Source of the DNA: Stygiobacter sp. RIFOXYC2_FULL_38_25
Lineage (GTDB): Bacteria; Bacteroidota; Ignavibacteria; Ignavibacteriales; Melioribacteraceae
Direction: 5' to 3'
DNA length: 64,000 nucleotides
NCBI GenBank assembly: GCA_001803165.1
Contig: MHAZ01000002.1
Coordinates: forward strand, 104,263-168,262
Shown: piece by piece, positions 14,800 through 24,714 of the stretch
Numbering within the stretch: the first letter of the stretch is position 1
How the letters are laid out: every line of letters starts with the position of its first letter
Program-made: the position numbers and the translations under genes
Notes under the pieces: model-generated
Seen by the model: only the letters and a program-made list of their open reading frames with translations
The model's database searches: none
Told to the model about the DNA's origin: nothing

Positions 14800-16155
14800 A
14801 TGATAAAACACTCAATGTATATTCTAATTATGCTACTTCTTTTTGAAGAAGTAGGTGCGCAATCTATTCTTGACCAATACGTTCAAGAAGGGATTTCACA
14901 TAATCTTGTTCTTCAGCAAAAAAAAATCTCTTACGAAAAAGCTATTGCCTCTTTGAAGATTGCGACAAGCTACTTTTTCCCCTCGATTAATTTTCAAGCG
15001 AATTATACGAGCGGAGAAGGTGGTAGAAGTATTTCAATTCCGGTCGGCGACTTAATGAATCCGGTATATAAAACTTTGAATCAGTTAACCGGATCAAATT
15101 CGTTTCCTCAGATTCAAAATGTTGAGCAAACATTTTTTCCGTATAAATTCTACGATGTTAAAATCAGAACTGCGGCGCCACTCTTAAATACCGATCTAAT
15201 CTTTAACCGTGAAGCGCAGAACGGTCAAACTGAATTAAAAAGCATCGAAGTTGAAATGTACAAGCGCGAACTGGTGAAGGAAATAAAAGTAGCGTTCTTC
15301 AATATTCTAAGTGCTTCTGCTGCGGCTAAGATTTATGATAATGTTTTGCAGCATGCACTGGAAGGTAAACGGGTAAATGAATCACTCTTGAAAAACGGAA
15401 CCGGTCTGCCTGTTTATATTCTTCGCTCTGAAAGTGAAATAGAAAACATAAAATCTCAGAAAGTAGAAGCAGAAAATCAGCTCCGTAATGCAAAGTACTA
15501 TTTCAATTTTTTACTGAATAAAGATTTAGAATCGCCGGTAAATGCAAAGCTCTCAGGTGAAGAAATTGAAAAACTTTCAGCTTTGCCTCCGTTAGTAGAT
15601 CGGACACTATCGAATAGGGAAGAAGTAAAGATGCTTCGAAAAGGAATTGAAATAAATGAATCTGTAGCAAAGATGAATAATCTCTACTGGATTCCAAAAG
15701 TAAGCGCGTTTCTCGATCTCGGCGCACAAGATCAAAAATGGAATTACAATTCAAAATCGCGCTACTATATTTTCGGCTTGCAGTTAGATATGCCTATCTT
15801 CGAAGCTTTCCGAAACAAAAATAAAATTGATGAAGCTGAACTTAATTTGCAGAGTGCCGAGCTGGATTTACAAAATGTTACCAATCAGCTTCACTTAAGT
15901 GTGAACGTAGCCGCTAATGCAGTAACAACAGCAAACCAAAATTATATCACTGCGACTAAACAGTTAGAAGCAGCTGTAAGTTACCACAAACTAATTATGA
16001 AAGGTTATCAAGAAGGGATTAATTCTTTCATAGAAACAGTTGACGCCAGAACTCAATTGCTATCGTCGGAATTATCTGCAAACATCAATAAATACAAAGT
16101 TTTAATCTCTATTGCGAATTATGAAAGAGAATTAGCCACTAACAAAATCAATTAA
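14800..16155 (+). CDS. TolC-like outer membrane efflux protein
   Basis: A signal peptide (ending VGAQS) precedes two repeats of long amphipathic helices and strands characteristic of the TolC/outer membrane factor family (451 residues, normal length). Recognisable segments include AAPLLNTDLIFNREAQ and LDMPIFEAFRNKNKIDEAELNLQ. It should form the outer membrane duct of the RND pump encoded by the two following genes; gaps are 14 and 10 bases, so this is one operon. Many Bacteroidota use the same gene order (OMF-MFP-RND behind TetR). Confidence 0.92.
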   Translation: MIKHSMYILIMLLLFEEVGAQSILDQYVQEGISHNLVLQQKKISYEKAIASLKIATSYFFPSINFQANYTSGEGGRSISIPVGDLMNPVYKTLNQLTGSNSFPQIQNVEQTFFPYKFYDVKIRTAAPLLNTDLIFNREAQNGQTELKSIEVEMYKRELVKEIKVAFFNILSASAAAKIYDNVLQHALEGKRVNESLLKNGTGLPVYILRSESEIENIKSQKVEAENQLRNAKYYFNFLLNKDLESPVNAKLSGEEIEKLSALPPLVDRTLSNREEVKMLRKGIEINESVAKMNNLYWIPKVSAFLDLGAQDQKWNYNSKSRYYIFGLQLDMPIFEAFRNKNKIDEAELNLQSAELDLQNVTNQLHLSVNVAANAVTTANQNYITATKQLEAAVSYHKLIMKGYQEGINSFIETVDARTQLLSSELSANINKYKVLISIANYERELATNKIN

Positions 16156-16169
16156 AAAAAGATAAAGCC

Positions 16170-17216
16170 ATGAAAAAAATCATAACTAAAATATTCGTTC
16201 TAAGTCTTACTGCAAGCATAGTCTTTGTAGGTTGTAAAAAGGAAGAAGCATCTATAGCGAATGATGCTATTCCGGTTAAAGTTGTAGAACTTAGAAAGGA
16301 AAACCTTTCTCAGAACATCTCGTCTTCCGGGCAATTTACTACGGATGACGAAACTTTTCTTTCTTTCAAAACCGGTGGAATTGTAAAAGCCGTTTATGTG
16401 AAAGAAGGAGATGCAATTAGAAAGGGACAATTACTTGCCACACTTGAATTAACCGAAATCGATGCCTCGGTTTCGCAAGCGAAAGTAGGATATGAAAAAG
16501 CGGCTCGAGATTTACGTAGAGTAGAAAATCTTTACAAAGATAGCGTAGCAACATTGGCGCAATATCAAGATGCAAAATCAGCTTTCGATCTGTCGGCTCA
16601 CCAACTTGAAATAGCAAAGTACAATCTAAATCATTCCGAAATCCGCGCGATAAGCAACGGTTATATCTTGAAAAAATTTGTTAGTGAAGGGGAACTCGTT
16701 AATGCCGGAACGCCTATTCTTCAAACTAACGGAGCCGGCAACGGAACCTGGATTTTGAAAGTTGGTGTGAGCGATAACGAATGGTCAGCTATTAGCATAA
16801 ATGATTTTGCTATTGTAGAATGTGATGCGGTACAGAATGAGAAATTTGAAGCCGAAGTCTTCCGCAAATCGGAAGGAGTAGATCCTTTTTCCGGAACATT
16901 TACCATAGATATAAAATTAACATCAAAGTCGAAGATTCAATTGGCAAGCGGCTTATTCGGAAGAGCAGTAATTACACCAACGCAGCGTGTATCATCGTGG
17001 GTAATTCCATACGAATCAATCTTAGATGGAGAAAGAAATTCTGCATTTGTCTTTGTAACTGATGATTTCAAGACGGCACGAAAAGTAAAAGTAAAGATTA
17101 ATGCATTAGATGAAGAGAAGCTGCTTGTATCAGCCGGTCTTGAAAAATCAAAAGTACTTATCACATCCGGGAGTGCTTATTTAACTGATGGTTCATCTAT
17201 TAAAATTATAAAATAG
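16170..17216 (+). CDS. RND efflux periplasmic adaptor (membrane fusion) lipoprotein
   Basis: The lipoprotein signal ends at C22 (IVFVGCKKEE). A biotinyl-lipoyl-like half-motif (GGIVKAVYVKEGDAIRKGQLLATLE), a helical hairpin (residues about 95-150) and its partner lipoyl half (AISNGYILKKFVSEGELVNAGTPIL) follow, then beta-barrel and membrane-proximal domains. This is the HlyD/AcrA adaptor family, linking the inner membrane RND pump to the outer membrane duct. Length 348 residues is normal. The gene sits between its two partners. Confidence 0.93.
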   Translation: MKKIITKIFVLSLTASIVFVGCKKEEASIANDAIPVKVVELRKENLSQNISSSGQFTTDDETFLSFKTGGIVKAVYVKEGDAIRKGQLLATLELTEIDASVSQAKVGYEKAARDLRRVENLYKDSVATLAQYQDAKSAFDLSAHQLEIAKYNLNHSEIRAISNGYILKKFVSEGELVNAGTPILQTNGAGNGTWILKVGVSDNEWSAISINDFAIVECDAVQNEKFEAEVFRKSEGVDPFSGTFTIDIKLTSKSKIQLASGLFGRAVITPTQRVSSWVIPYESILDGERNSAFVFVTDDFKTARKVKVKINALDEEKLLVSAGLEKSKVLITSGSAYLTDGSSIKIIK

Positions 17217-17226
17217 GAAAAGAGCA

Positions 17227-20200
17227 ATGAAACTATCAGAATATGCAGTGAAAAATCCTCAGCTAACGCTCCTTGTTTTTATAATGGCGGTTATAGTTGG
17301 AGTAAATACAATTCTAAATATGCCCCGCTCGGAAGATCCGGAAATTAATTTTCCGGAGTTTCCAATTGTAGTTATTTATCCGGGTACAAGCCCGGCAGAT
17401 ATGGAAAACCTTGTTGTTGACCCAATTGAGAAAAAACTGTCCGGCTTGGAAAATGTAAAGAAAGTTACAAGCGTTATCAAAGATGGATTGGCAGTAATTG
17501 ATATCCGTTACAAACACGGAAGTAACGTAGATGATAAATACCAGGAAGTGATTCGTGAAGTGAATAACATGCGCAGCGAACTACCTCAGGATATTTACGA
17601 AATTGAAATTCGAAAATTGCTTCCATCAAACGTGAATATTCTGCAAGTAGCAATGGTATCAGAAAACGCAAATTTAGAGAAGATTAAGAAAGCAGCCGAA
17701 GATTTAAAAGATGAACTGGGAAAACTACAGCAGCTAAAAAATGTTGAGATTCACGGATTACCGGAAAAAATTGTTCGTGTTGAATTAAAACTTGATAAGA
17801 TGAGTGCAATGCATATTCCGCTTGAAGCAGTTTTGGGAAGTGTGCAAAGCGAAGGAATAAATATTCCCGGAGGAAATGTTCATGCCGGTACTAAAACTTT
17901 CAACATCAAAACAAGCGGTAATTATGAAAGTCTGGATGAAGTAAAAAGCACAATAGTTTATGCGGCTAACGGAAGAAATATTTTACTGAAAGATGTTGCC
18001 GATGTCTATTTTGATTTTGAAAAGGATCAACATATAACACGGTTAAATTCTCACAGAAGCGTTTTTGTGGTGGCGGCGCTCAAGCCGGGAGAAAATATTT
18101 CGCAAGTTCAAAAAATATATAAGCCTGTAGTGGAGAAATTCAAACAATCGCTCCCAAAGAATATAGACGCAGTTGCTCATTTTGATCAAGCAGAAAATGT
18201 AAACAGCAGACTTGGCAGTTTAGGGATAGATTTTCTAATTGCAATTGGTTTGGTGGCACTTACATTACTTCCGCTTGGTTCACGAGCTACACTTATTGTA
18301 ATGGTGTCCATCCCTCTTTCGCTTTCTATTGGAGTAGTCTTACTAAGCATGTTTGGGTTTACGCTTAATCAATTAAGTATTGTTGGGTTGGTTGTAGCGC
18401 TTGGGCTTCTAGTAGATGACAGCATAGTCGTGATTGAAAATATAGAACGCTGGCTAAGAGATGGGCATTCGCGCTTAGATGCAACTATAAAAGCTACAAA
18501 ACAAATTGGTGTTGCTGTAATTGGAACCACTGCAACACTTATCATCGCTTTTATGCCCCTTGCATTTCTGCCGGATGTATCGGGCGATTTCATCCGCAGT
18601 CTTCCGGCTGCTGTAATTGCCAGCGTGTTCGCTTCTATGATTGTTTCGCTCAGCATCATTCCGTTTTTTGCAAACAAATTGCTGAAAGAGCATGAAGGAA
18701 ATCCGGAAGGAAATATTTTTCTCCGCGGATTGAAAAAAATTATCCGAGGAACTTATTCCAAATTGCTGGATAGAGCTCTGGATCAACCGGTAAAAACATT
18801 GGCACTAACCGGAGCCATTTTTGTCGGCTCAATGATGCTGTTTCCTGTAATAGGATTCAGTCTTTTCCCGGCTTCTGAAAAACCACAATTCCTAATTGAA
18901 ATTACAACGCCGCTTCAATCTAATATTGATTACACAAATTCGGTAACGAAAGAGATAGAAAGTGAATTGAAGAAAATCCCCGAAGTAAAATATTTTGCGA
19001 GTAATGTTGGTAAAGGAAATCCGCAGATTTATTACAATGTAATGCAAGAAAATGCGCGAGCAGACTTTGCTCAGATTTTTGTTCAATTGAATGAGCACAC
19101 CGGCTCTGAAAAGAAATTGGCGCTGATTGAAGATTTAAGAAAAAAATGGTCGCCTTACCTGGGTGCAACTGTAGAAGTGAAAAATTTTGAACAGGGACCG
19201 CCGGTACTTGCACCTGTAGAAGTGCGGCTCTTTGGCGATAATTTGGATACGCTTCGGACTGCTGCGGCAGAAGTTGAAGAACTGATTAAAAGAACCGAGG
19301 GGACTATCTATGTTAAAAACCAACTGAGCAATTTGAAATCCGATATTCGCGTAGACATCAACAAAGAGAAAGCACACATGCTTGGTGTTCCTACTATTAA
19401 TATTGCGAAAACAGTAAGACTTGCAGTTGCCGGTTTCAATGTTGCAAAACTTACAGACAGTGAGGGAGAGAACTACAATGTGTTGCTCACAAAATCAAAA
19501 AGGGAGCTTACATCGCTCAGTGCATTTGAAAATCTATACGTAAATAATCTTCAGGGGAAGCCAATACCACTTTCACAAGTTGCCTCGTTACATTTGGAAT
19601 CTTCACCGCTGCAAATAGATCACCACAATAAAAATAGAATGACATCTATCACCGCACATGTAAAGAAGGGATATTTAAATGATAACGTTATTAAAGAAGT
19701 AATAGCGAAAATGGATAGTAAAAAACTCCCCGCTGGATTTCATTACGAAATGGGTGGCGAGTTAGAGTCCCGGCAAGATTCGTTCGGTGGTTTCGGAACT
19801 GTTATTATTGTCACGCTATTTCTGTTTATCATAATTCTCATTCTTGAATTCAAAACGTTCAAGAGTACGGTAATTGTTCTTTCAGTCATTCCGCTTGGAA
19901 TGGTTGGTGCGGTTTTAGCTTTGCTGATTACCGGTAATTCACTTTCCTTTGTTGCCATCATTGGCTTAATAGCTCTTGCAGGTATTGAAGTAAAGAATAC
20001 AATTCTTCTCGTTGATTTTACAAATCAATTGAGACGACAAGGAAAATCTCTTCACGAGGCAATACGTGAAGCCGGCGAAATAAGATTTCTTCCAATTATC
20101 TTAACATCACTTACGGCAATTGGGGGATTAATTCCGATAGCCGTTTCAACAAACCCGTTAATTTCTCCATTGGCAATTGTTGTAATAGGCGGATTAATAA

Positions 20201-20271
20201 GTTCAACGCTGCTTTCCCGTGTTGTAACGCCGGTTGTTTATCAGCTTATACCGCCAAAAGTTGAGCTATGA
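17227..20271 (+). CDS. RND-family multidrug efflux pump (HAE1/AcrB type)
   Basis: A 1014-residue inner membrane transporter with the usual twelve helices and two large periplasmic loops. Helix 4 carries the proton-relay pair D397-D398 in GLLVDDSIVVIENIERW, which marks the HAE1 (drug) branch rather than the CusA metal branch; the C-terminal half has AIIGLIALAGIEVKNTILLVDF. It opens with the standard MKLSEYAVKNPQLTLL. With the adaptor and duct it should export hydrophobic compounds using the proton gradient. Substrate cannot be named. It is the last gene of the TetR-controlled operon. Confidence 0.94.
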   Translation: MKLSEYAVKNPQLTLLVFIMAVIVGVNTILNMPRSEDPEINFPEFPIVVIYPGTSPADMENLVVDPIEKKLSGLENVKKVTSVIKDGLAVIDIRYKHGSNVDDKYQEVIREVNNMRSELPQDIYEIEIRKLLPSNVNILQVAMVSENANLEKIKKAAEDLKDELGKLQQLKNVEIHGLPEKIVRVELKLDKMSAMHIPLEAVLGSVQSEGINIPGGNVHAGTKTFNIKTSGNYESLDEVKSTIVYAANGRNILLKDVADVYFDFEKDQHITRLNSHRSVFVVAALKPGENISQVQKIYKPVVEKFKQSLPKNIDAVAHFDQAENVNSRLGSLGIDFLIAIGLVALTLLPLGSRATLIVMVSIPLSLSIGVVLLSMFGFTLNQLSIVGLVVALGLLVDDSIVVIENIERWLRDGHSRLDATIKATKQIGVAVIGTTATLIIAFMPLAFLPDVSGDFIRSLPAAVIASVFASMIVSLSIIPFFANKLLKEHEGNPEGNIFLRGLKKIIRGTYSKLLDRALDQPVKTLALTGAIFVGSMMLFPVIGFSLFPASEKPQFLIEITTPLQSNIDYTNSVTKEIESELKKIPEVKYFASNVGKGNPQIYYNVMQENARADFAQIFVQLNEHTGSEKKLALIEDLRKKWSPYLGATVEVKNFEQGPPVLAPVEVRLFGDNLDTLRTAAAEVEELIKRTEGTIYVKNQLSNLKSDIRVDINKEKAHMLGVPTINIAKTVRLAVAGFNVAKLTDSEGENYNVLLTKSKRELTSLSAFENLYVNNLQGKPIPLSQVASLHLESSPLQIDHHNKNRMTSITAHVKKGYLNDNVIKEVIAKMDSKKLPAGFHYEMGGELESRQDSFGGFGTVIIVTLFLFIIILILEFKTFKSTVIVLSVIPLGMVGAVLALLITGNSLSFVAIIGLIALAGIEVKNTILLVDFTNQLRRQGKSLHEAIREAGEIRFLPIILTSLTAIGGLIPIAVSTNPLISPLAIVVIGGLISSTLLSRVVTPVVYQLIPPKVEL

Positions 20272-20336
20272 TAATTCATTAATGTAATTAGTTGTGTCAA
20301 TTAGATTCAATCGGAAGATTTATTGCTGATAGATCT

Positions 20337-20438
20337 AAAAAGCGGGCTTCATGAATGTATCCCTACAAAAAATTGTAGGGATTTGATTACAGTTTCGCTG
20401 GAATGCCGAGGCTCGACGGGATCAAACCCGAAAATATT
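20337..20438. repeat. Dispersed intergenic repeat, copy 1
   Basis: This 102-base element shares with 31535-31604 the blocks AAAAGCsGGCTTCATGAATG, TGTAGGGrTTTGATT and ATCAAACCCGAAAA. Here a hairpin CCCTACAA / TTGTAGGG (20361-20380) is present, and about 30 extra bases (20390-20420) split the second and third blocks. It occupies most of the 311-base gap 20272-20582. Confidence 0.7.
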
Positions 20439-20551
20439 ATTCTAATGACCTTTTTGTGTTCTCGAAATTTAATTCACACACAGTTAGTATAGTTACACTA
20501 TCGCCAAATATTTTTGTTACTCATGGCACAAGCATTTATACATAAACTCAA

Positions 20552-20559
20552 TATTTTTG
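20552..20559 (+). promoter_or_regulatory. Candidate -7 box TATTTTTG
   Basis: An exact TAnnTTTG box 24 bases before the lipoprotein ATG; a second identical box lies at 20509-20516. The first gives a leader of roughly 17 bases. Confidence 0.4.
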
Positions 20560-20582
20560 TGTGTAAACATTGGAGAAATAAT

Positions 20583-20921
20583 ATGAAAAAATTAGCCGCC
20601 TTTCTTCTTGGTGTAATCTTATTAACTACGGCATGTTCAACTAAACCGCCAAGTGTACGTGTGCAAAATTTACGGACAAACAAAGCAAACGTTCAGATCA
20701 AGTTAGCCAATTCAAACACTATCAACATTAATGATGTTAATGCCGGGGCAACTTCATCTTATCAGGAAATTGTTAAAGGTTCATCCATGGCAACCGCAGT
20801 TATTCAGAACGAAAAAGATACCCCATCAATTATCTTTACAGCAGATGATGACAAGAACTACACTGTCGTTATTCAAAGCGGTACAACGGCAACGCTAAAA
20901 GTTGATGTAACGGATAAATGA
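20583..20921 (+). CDS. Small hypothetical lipoprotein
   Basis: The ATG at 20583 (ribosome site GGAGAAATAAT) begins a lipoprotein signal MKKLAAFLLGVILLTTACST with lipid cysteine C18. The mature part, about 95 residues, is a small beta-rich domain (VRVQNLRTNKANVQIKL ... KNYTVVIQSGTTATLKVD) vaguely like the DUF4397 immunoglobulin-like fold; that likeness is weak. A longer frame from 20514 is open, but its extra residues do not look like a signal. The gene is monocistronic: repeat upstream, terminator downstream. Confidence 0.7.
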   Translation: MKKLAAFLLGVILLTTACSTKPPSVRVQNLRTNKANVQIKLANSNTININDVNAGATSSYQEIVKGSSMATAVIQNEKDTPSIIFTADDDKNYTVVIQSGTTATLKVDVTDK

Positions 20922-20950
20922 TTTTCGTTACGACTATTTTCAACAGTAGA

Positions 20951-20981
20951 AGCCGTTTCAAGTAATTTGGAACGGCTTTTT
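20951..20981 (+). terminator. Rho-independent terminator
   Basis: AGCCGTTTCAA / TTgGAACGGCT with a short loop and TTTTT. The stem is almost the same sequence as the terminator at 26401-26432, although the upstream genes are unrelated. Confidence 0.85.
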
Positions 20982-21066
20982 CATTCAATCAAAATCAGTT
21001 AGAATTTAATTGAGATTGTAAATCTTAAAGTTTAGTTTCCGTTTGAAAACTGGCAGCGGGAAGAAA

Positions 21067-22386
21067 ATGCAAAACTATTTTGATTTCAAATCGCAGAACA
21101 CCAATTACAAAACTGAAATTCTTGCCGGCATAACTACATTTCTTGCAACTATGTATATAATAGTTGTCAATCCGGCAATACTCACAAACTCCGGAATGCC
21201 CTTTAGCGGCTTACTAACAGCAACTGTTTTGGTTAGCGCGTTCAGTAGCATTGCAATGGGCATTTACGCTAAGAACCCAATTGTAATTGCGCCCGGAATG
21301 GGCATTAATGCTTTTTTCACTTACTCTGTTGTATTGGGCATGGGTGTTAAGTGGGAAGTTGCACTCGGAACAGTTTTCTGGTCGGGCGTTATTTTTCTTC
21401 TGCTTTCGGTTTTCAACATACGTGTAAAAATCTTGCAAGCTATTCCAAGGCAATTACGTTTTGCAATTGCTGCGGGAATCGGGTTGTTCATAACCTTCAT
21501 CGGCTTTGAGAATGCAAAATTTATTGTCGCTAATCCGGCAACTCTTGTTGGAATTGCAAAGCTCAATTCAATCACCGTTACATTTCTTGTTGGATTAATT
21601 GTTACAGCAATTTTAGTGATAAAGAGAATCAAAGGTGCGCTGATTGCCGGAATTGTATTTACAACCTTGATAGCAATTCCAATTGGAAGACTTTACGGCG
21701 ACGCCTCGGCAATTAACTTTGGAACTTCTACTTTGGTTACCTGGCGCGGCTTATTTGCTCTTCCGGATTTCAGCTTGATCTTAAAACTCGATTTCGTTAA
21801 CTCAATTCAATTAGCATTGTTTCCGGTAATCTTTGCATTTCTATTTACAGATATGTTTGATTCAATTTCGACATTTATTGGTGTAGCAGAAGCTGCTGAT
21901 TTGATTGATGAAACCGGTGAACCGCGAAGAGTTAAAGAATCATTAATTGCAGATGCTTTCTCAACTACAATTTCCGGTTTGCTCGGCTCAAGTTCCGGCA
22001 CTGCATATATAGAGTCAGCTGCCGGAGTTGAAGAAGGTGGAAGAACCGGACTTACTGCAGTAGTTGCCGGACTTTTATTTCTTCCATTTATGTTTTTCTC
22101 GCCGCTGCTTTCGGTAGTTCCGGCAATAGCCACAGCGCCGGCGTTAATTCTTGTTGGTGTTTTTATGATGAAGCCGGTTGTTAAAATAAACTGGAATCAG
22201 CTGGATGATGCAATTCCAGCATTCTTCGGAATGATTTTGATTCCGCTTACTTATTCGATTACACAAGGAATTATTTGGGGATTCATCTCGTGGACGATAA
22301 TTAAGCTTGCGTTAGGCAAAAAAGAAGAAGTTAGCTGGATGTTGATTGTAATAGATATTCTGGCAATAGCCGCAATTTTGATTTGA
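21067..22386 (+). CDS. NCS2-family (AzgA-type) purine permease
   Basis: The 439-residue protein has about twelve to fourteen helices and the AzgA/PbuG signatures: EILAGITTFLATMYIIVVNPAIL, IAPGMGINAFFTYSVV, TDMFDSISTFIGVAEAADLID, and GTAYIESAAGVEEGGRTGLTAVVAGLLF. Members import adenine, guanine or hypoxanthine by proton symport. I choose ATG 21067 (MQNYFDFKSQNTNYKTE) over an upstream TTG at 21043. It stands alone; a weak hairpin at 22425-22451 separates it from the convergent kinase gene. Confidence 0.92.
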   Translation: MQNYFDFKSQNTNYKTEILAGITTFLATMYIIVVNPAILTNSGMPFSGLLTATVLVSAFSSIAMGIYAKNPIVIAPGMGINAFFTYSVVLGMGVKWEVALGTVFWSGVIFLLLSVFNIRVKILQAIPRQLRFAIAAGIGLFITFIGFENAKFIVANPATLVGIAKLNSITVTFLVGLIVTAILVIKRIKGALIAGIVFTTLIAIPIGRLYGDASAINFGTSTLVTWRGLFALPDFSLILKLDFVNSIQLALFPVIFAFLFTDMFDSISTFIGVAEAADLIDETGEPRRVKESLIADAFSTTISGLLGSSSGTAYIESAAGVEEGGRTGLTAVVAGLLFLPFMFFSPLLSVVPAIATAPALILVGVFMMKPVVKINWNQLDDAIPAFFGMILIPLTYSITQGIIWGFISWTIIKLALGKKEEVSWMLIVIDILAIAAILI

Positions 22387-22424
22387 GAAGCGTAAGTTGT
22401 TAAACGTTAATCTTTTATCAATAG

Positions 22425-22451
22425 AAGTTTGTAAAATATTTTCACAAACTT
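22425..22451. terminator. AT-rich hairpin between convergent genes
   Basis: AAGTTTGT and ACAAACTT (22425-22432, 22444-22451) enclose the self-complementary AAAATATTTT. It may end transcription from both sides. Confidence 0.45.
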
Positions 22452-23868
22452 ATTCGAAACGAACAGATTGGAGAGAAATAATAAATATTGAGCCCTGTGG
22501 ATAATTGTCTTGTACTTGAATTTCACCATTCATTGAATTAATAATGGACTTTGCTAAACTAAGACCTAAACCATAGCCATTTAGCCCTAAATCTTCTGCA
22601 GAACTTGAACGGAAAAACCGGTCGAATATTTTCGGTTTATCTTCCGATTTAATTCCTATTCCAAGATCAATTACCTTTATAACGCAATTGTATTTATCAT
22701 TTGTTGCTGTAACGGTAACCGGCGAGTTATCGGAATACTTAAGTGCATTGTCTATAATATTACCAAGCGCTATTACAAAGTGATCTACATTACCTTTCAA
22801 GTATATCTCTCTGTCAACAATAAACTTCACTTGATTTGTTTGTAATGAGGGCTTAATTAAGTTGTCTATTGATGTATGAAGATTGAAAACAGCATTGCTG
22901 TTAACACGAGCTTTATCAACACGTGCGAGAATTAGAAGCGACTTAATAATCTGTGTCATTCTATCTGATTGCTCTTTAAGCGTGTTGACAGACGCTTTTA
23001 ATTCCGCGTCTAAATTAGTGTGCCTTATCAGAGATTCGAGTTCAGTATTAATAACTGTTAAAGGAGTAACTAATTGATGCGAGGCATTATCTGAGAAAGC
23101 AGAAATTTGCTGAATCTGATTTTCCAATCTGCCAAATAAACTATTCAGGGTGGACTTTAATTTGCTTAGTTCATCATTTGGATCGGAATCAAGAGTAAGG
23201 CGTTCTTTCAAATTTGCTGCTGTGATTCGGTTTGCGGTTTCTATAATAGCAGTTATTGGCTGAAATGTTTTTTTCGAAATAACAACGCTTATTAATACAA
23301 TTATTAACAAAACAAAGGGAAGCAAAAGTATATTGTAGTATAAAATATTTTTAGCCGCCGCTTCAATTCTTAATCTTCTTGCGGAAAGTTGTAGATAACC
23401 GATGTGTTTTCCTTCCTCGTTGAATAACTTTCTATATCCAGTACGAATCACTTCTTTTTTCGTATCGGTATTTATAAAATACTCTTTAGATGAAAACTCA
23501 GGATATGATAACGCAATTAGGCTGAAATGTTTTATGTTTTCGCTTTTAACGAATACTTGCCCTACTTTAGAATAAATCTGCATGAAAAATGGATTGTCAT
23601 TTACTTTAACCAGGTCAGATTCTTGAAATTCGCTGGGACGTAAAATTTCAACAGAATTATTTTTAATTCTAAATGCTGAAGAAATGTGTTCAATTTCATG
23701 GCTTATTTTAGCATCGAGAACCGCGGTAAGTTGATATGTAATTACAAAGTAGAGTAACACGTTAAATATCAACATAAAAATGATAAACGCAGTAGCAATC
23801 ATAAAAGCGTTGCGTTTTACTGTTTTTGACAGGTTAATGTTTAAGGATTTCATCAACAAAGAAAACAT
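22450..23868 (-). CDS. Sensor histidine kinase (HAMP-HisKA-HATPase)
   Basis: Numbering from an in-frame GTG at 23877: two membrane helices (about 24-48 and 181-201) bracket a periplasmic domain of some 130 residues; a HAMP domain, HisKA with H267 (FSDNASHQLVTPL) and a HATPase domain (DNALKYSDN, DLGIGI, GYGLGLSLAKSI) follow. ATGs at 23868 and 23853 are both plausible starts; I use the first. The gene overlaps the end of its response regulator gene. The pair lies head to head with the cytochrome cluster starting at 24715, which suggests, but does not prove, redox-linked control. Confidence 0.92.
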   Translation of the reverse strand: MFSLLMKSLNINLSKTVKRNAFMIATAFIIFMLIFNVLLYFVITYQLTAVLDAKISHEIEHISSAFRIKNNSVEILRPSEFQESDLVKVNDNPFFMQIYSKVGQVFVKSENIKHFSLIALSYPEFSSKEYFINTDTKKEVIRTGYRKLFNEEGKHIGYLQLSARRLRIEAAAKNILYYNILLLPFVLLIIVLISVVISKKTFQPITAIIETANRITAANLKERLTLDSDPNDELSKLKSTLNSLFGRLENQIQQISAFSDNASHQLVTPLTVINTELESLIRHTNLDAELKASVNTLKEQSDRMTQIIKSLLILARVDKARVNSNAVFNLHTSIDNLIKPSLQTNQVKFIVDREIYLKGNVDHFVIALGNIIDNALKYSDNSPVTVTATNDKYNCVIKVIDLGIGIKSEDKPKIFDRFFRSSSAEDLGLNGYGLGLSLAKSIINSMNGEIQVQDNYPQGSIFIISLQSVRFE

Positions 23869-24517
23869 ACCCTTCACCGTAAATTGTCCTTATAAATTTT
23901 TTATGTGTATCACTTTCAAGCTTACGTCGTAAATTCCTAATTGTTACTTCTACAATGTTAGAAAGAGGAGAGCATTTAATTCCCCAAGCATTTTCGCATA
24001 TTTGATCTTTATTTACAATTGTGTTTTTGTTCGTCAAAAAAAACTTGAGCAGTTCGAATTCTTTTTGACTAATCTTAATTGTTTCATTTGGTTTAATAAG
24101 CGTATGGTCAACTAAATTAAGAGTATAATTGCTAAAAGATAGTTCAGTTGTAGTCGAATTAAATCTTCTTAGAACCGCATGAATTCTAGCAAAAAGTTCA
24201 TCAAAAGAAAAAGGTTTTGTAATATAATCATCTGCGCCGGCATTAAGAGCCTCAACTTTGTTCGAAATATCACTCAATGCAGTAAGAAGAATAATCGGAG
24301 TTTTTATCCCGCGCGCGCGCAATGCTTTACATGCGTCGTAGCCAGAAAGTTTAGGCATTCTCCAATCCAGAAGAATCACATCAAAAACGATTTTTTCAAC
24401 TGCCGAAAGGACAGATTCACCATCCGTTACTATCATTGGATGAAAGCCTTCTTCTAAAAACCGTTTTTTCAGTGAAGCGGCAATGGGTTTCTCATCTTCA
24501 GCAATAAGTATCTGCAA
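23834..24517 (-). CDS. OmpR-family response regulator
   Basis: The receiver has acidic residues E7-D8, phospho-acceptor D51 (VILLDWRMPKLSG) and K101 (YITKPFSFDEL); the C-terminal winged helix (FELLKFFLTNKNTIVNKDQICENAWG ... IVEVTIRNLRRKLE ... IRTIYGEGYVF) binds DNA. Length 227 residues is standard. It is the first gene of the regulator-kinase pair and faces the haem-porin gene across a 197-base region holding a perfect 16-bp palindrome. Confidence 0.93.
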   Translation of the reverse strand: MQILIAEDEKPIAASLKKRFLEEGFHPMIVTDGESVLSAVEKIVFDVILLDWRMPKLSGYDACKALRARGIKTPIILLTALSDISNKVEALNAGADDYITKPFSFDELFARIHAVLRRFNSTTTELSFSNYTLNLVDHTLIKPNETIKISQKEFELLKFFLTNKNTIVNKDQICENAWGIKCSPLSNIVEVTIRNLRRKLESDTHKKFIRTIYGEGYVFFVDEILKH

Positions 24518-24576
24518 GCTAAAATTCCTTATGATTTTAGCCCAAAATAGCTAAAAATGATACTTGAAGTACAATT

Positions 24577-24592
24577 ATGAAAAATTTTTCAT
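24577..24592. promoter_or_regulatory. Perfect 16-bp palindrome in divergent promoter region
   Basis: ATGAAAAATTTTTCAT lies 60 bases from the regulator start and 122 bases from the haem-porin gene. It is a candidate operator for one or both directions; no bound protein can be named. Confidence 0.4.
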
Positions 24593-24714
24593 CAGATTTA
24601 ATTTCATAATCTTTATTGTCATATCTAATTTTAATCAAACAAAAAACCAAGATATCCGGTTTTAATAAATAAGAATCGTTCAAATTATTAATCATCAACA
24701 TTCAGAGGTTACAA

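Noticed and set aside
20337-20438. Insertion sequence remnant
   Set aside because: No transposase fragment and no flanking target duplication are visible; it is kept only as a short dispersed repeat.
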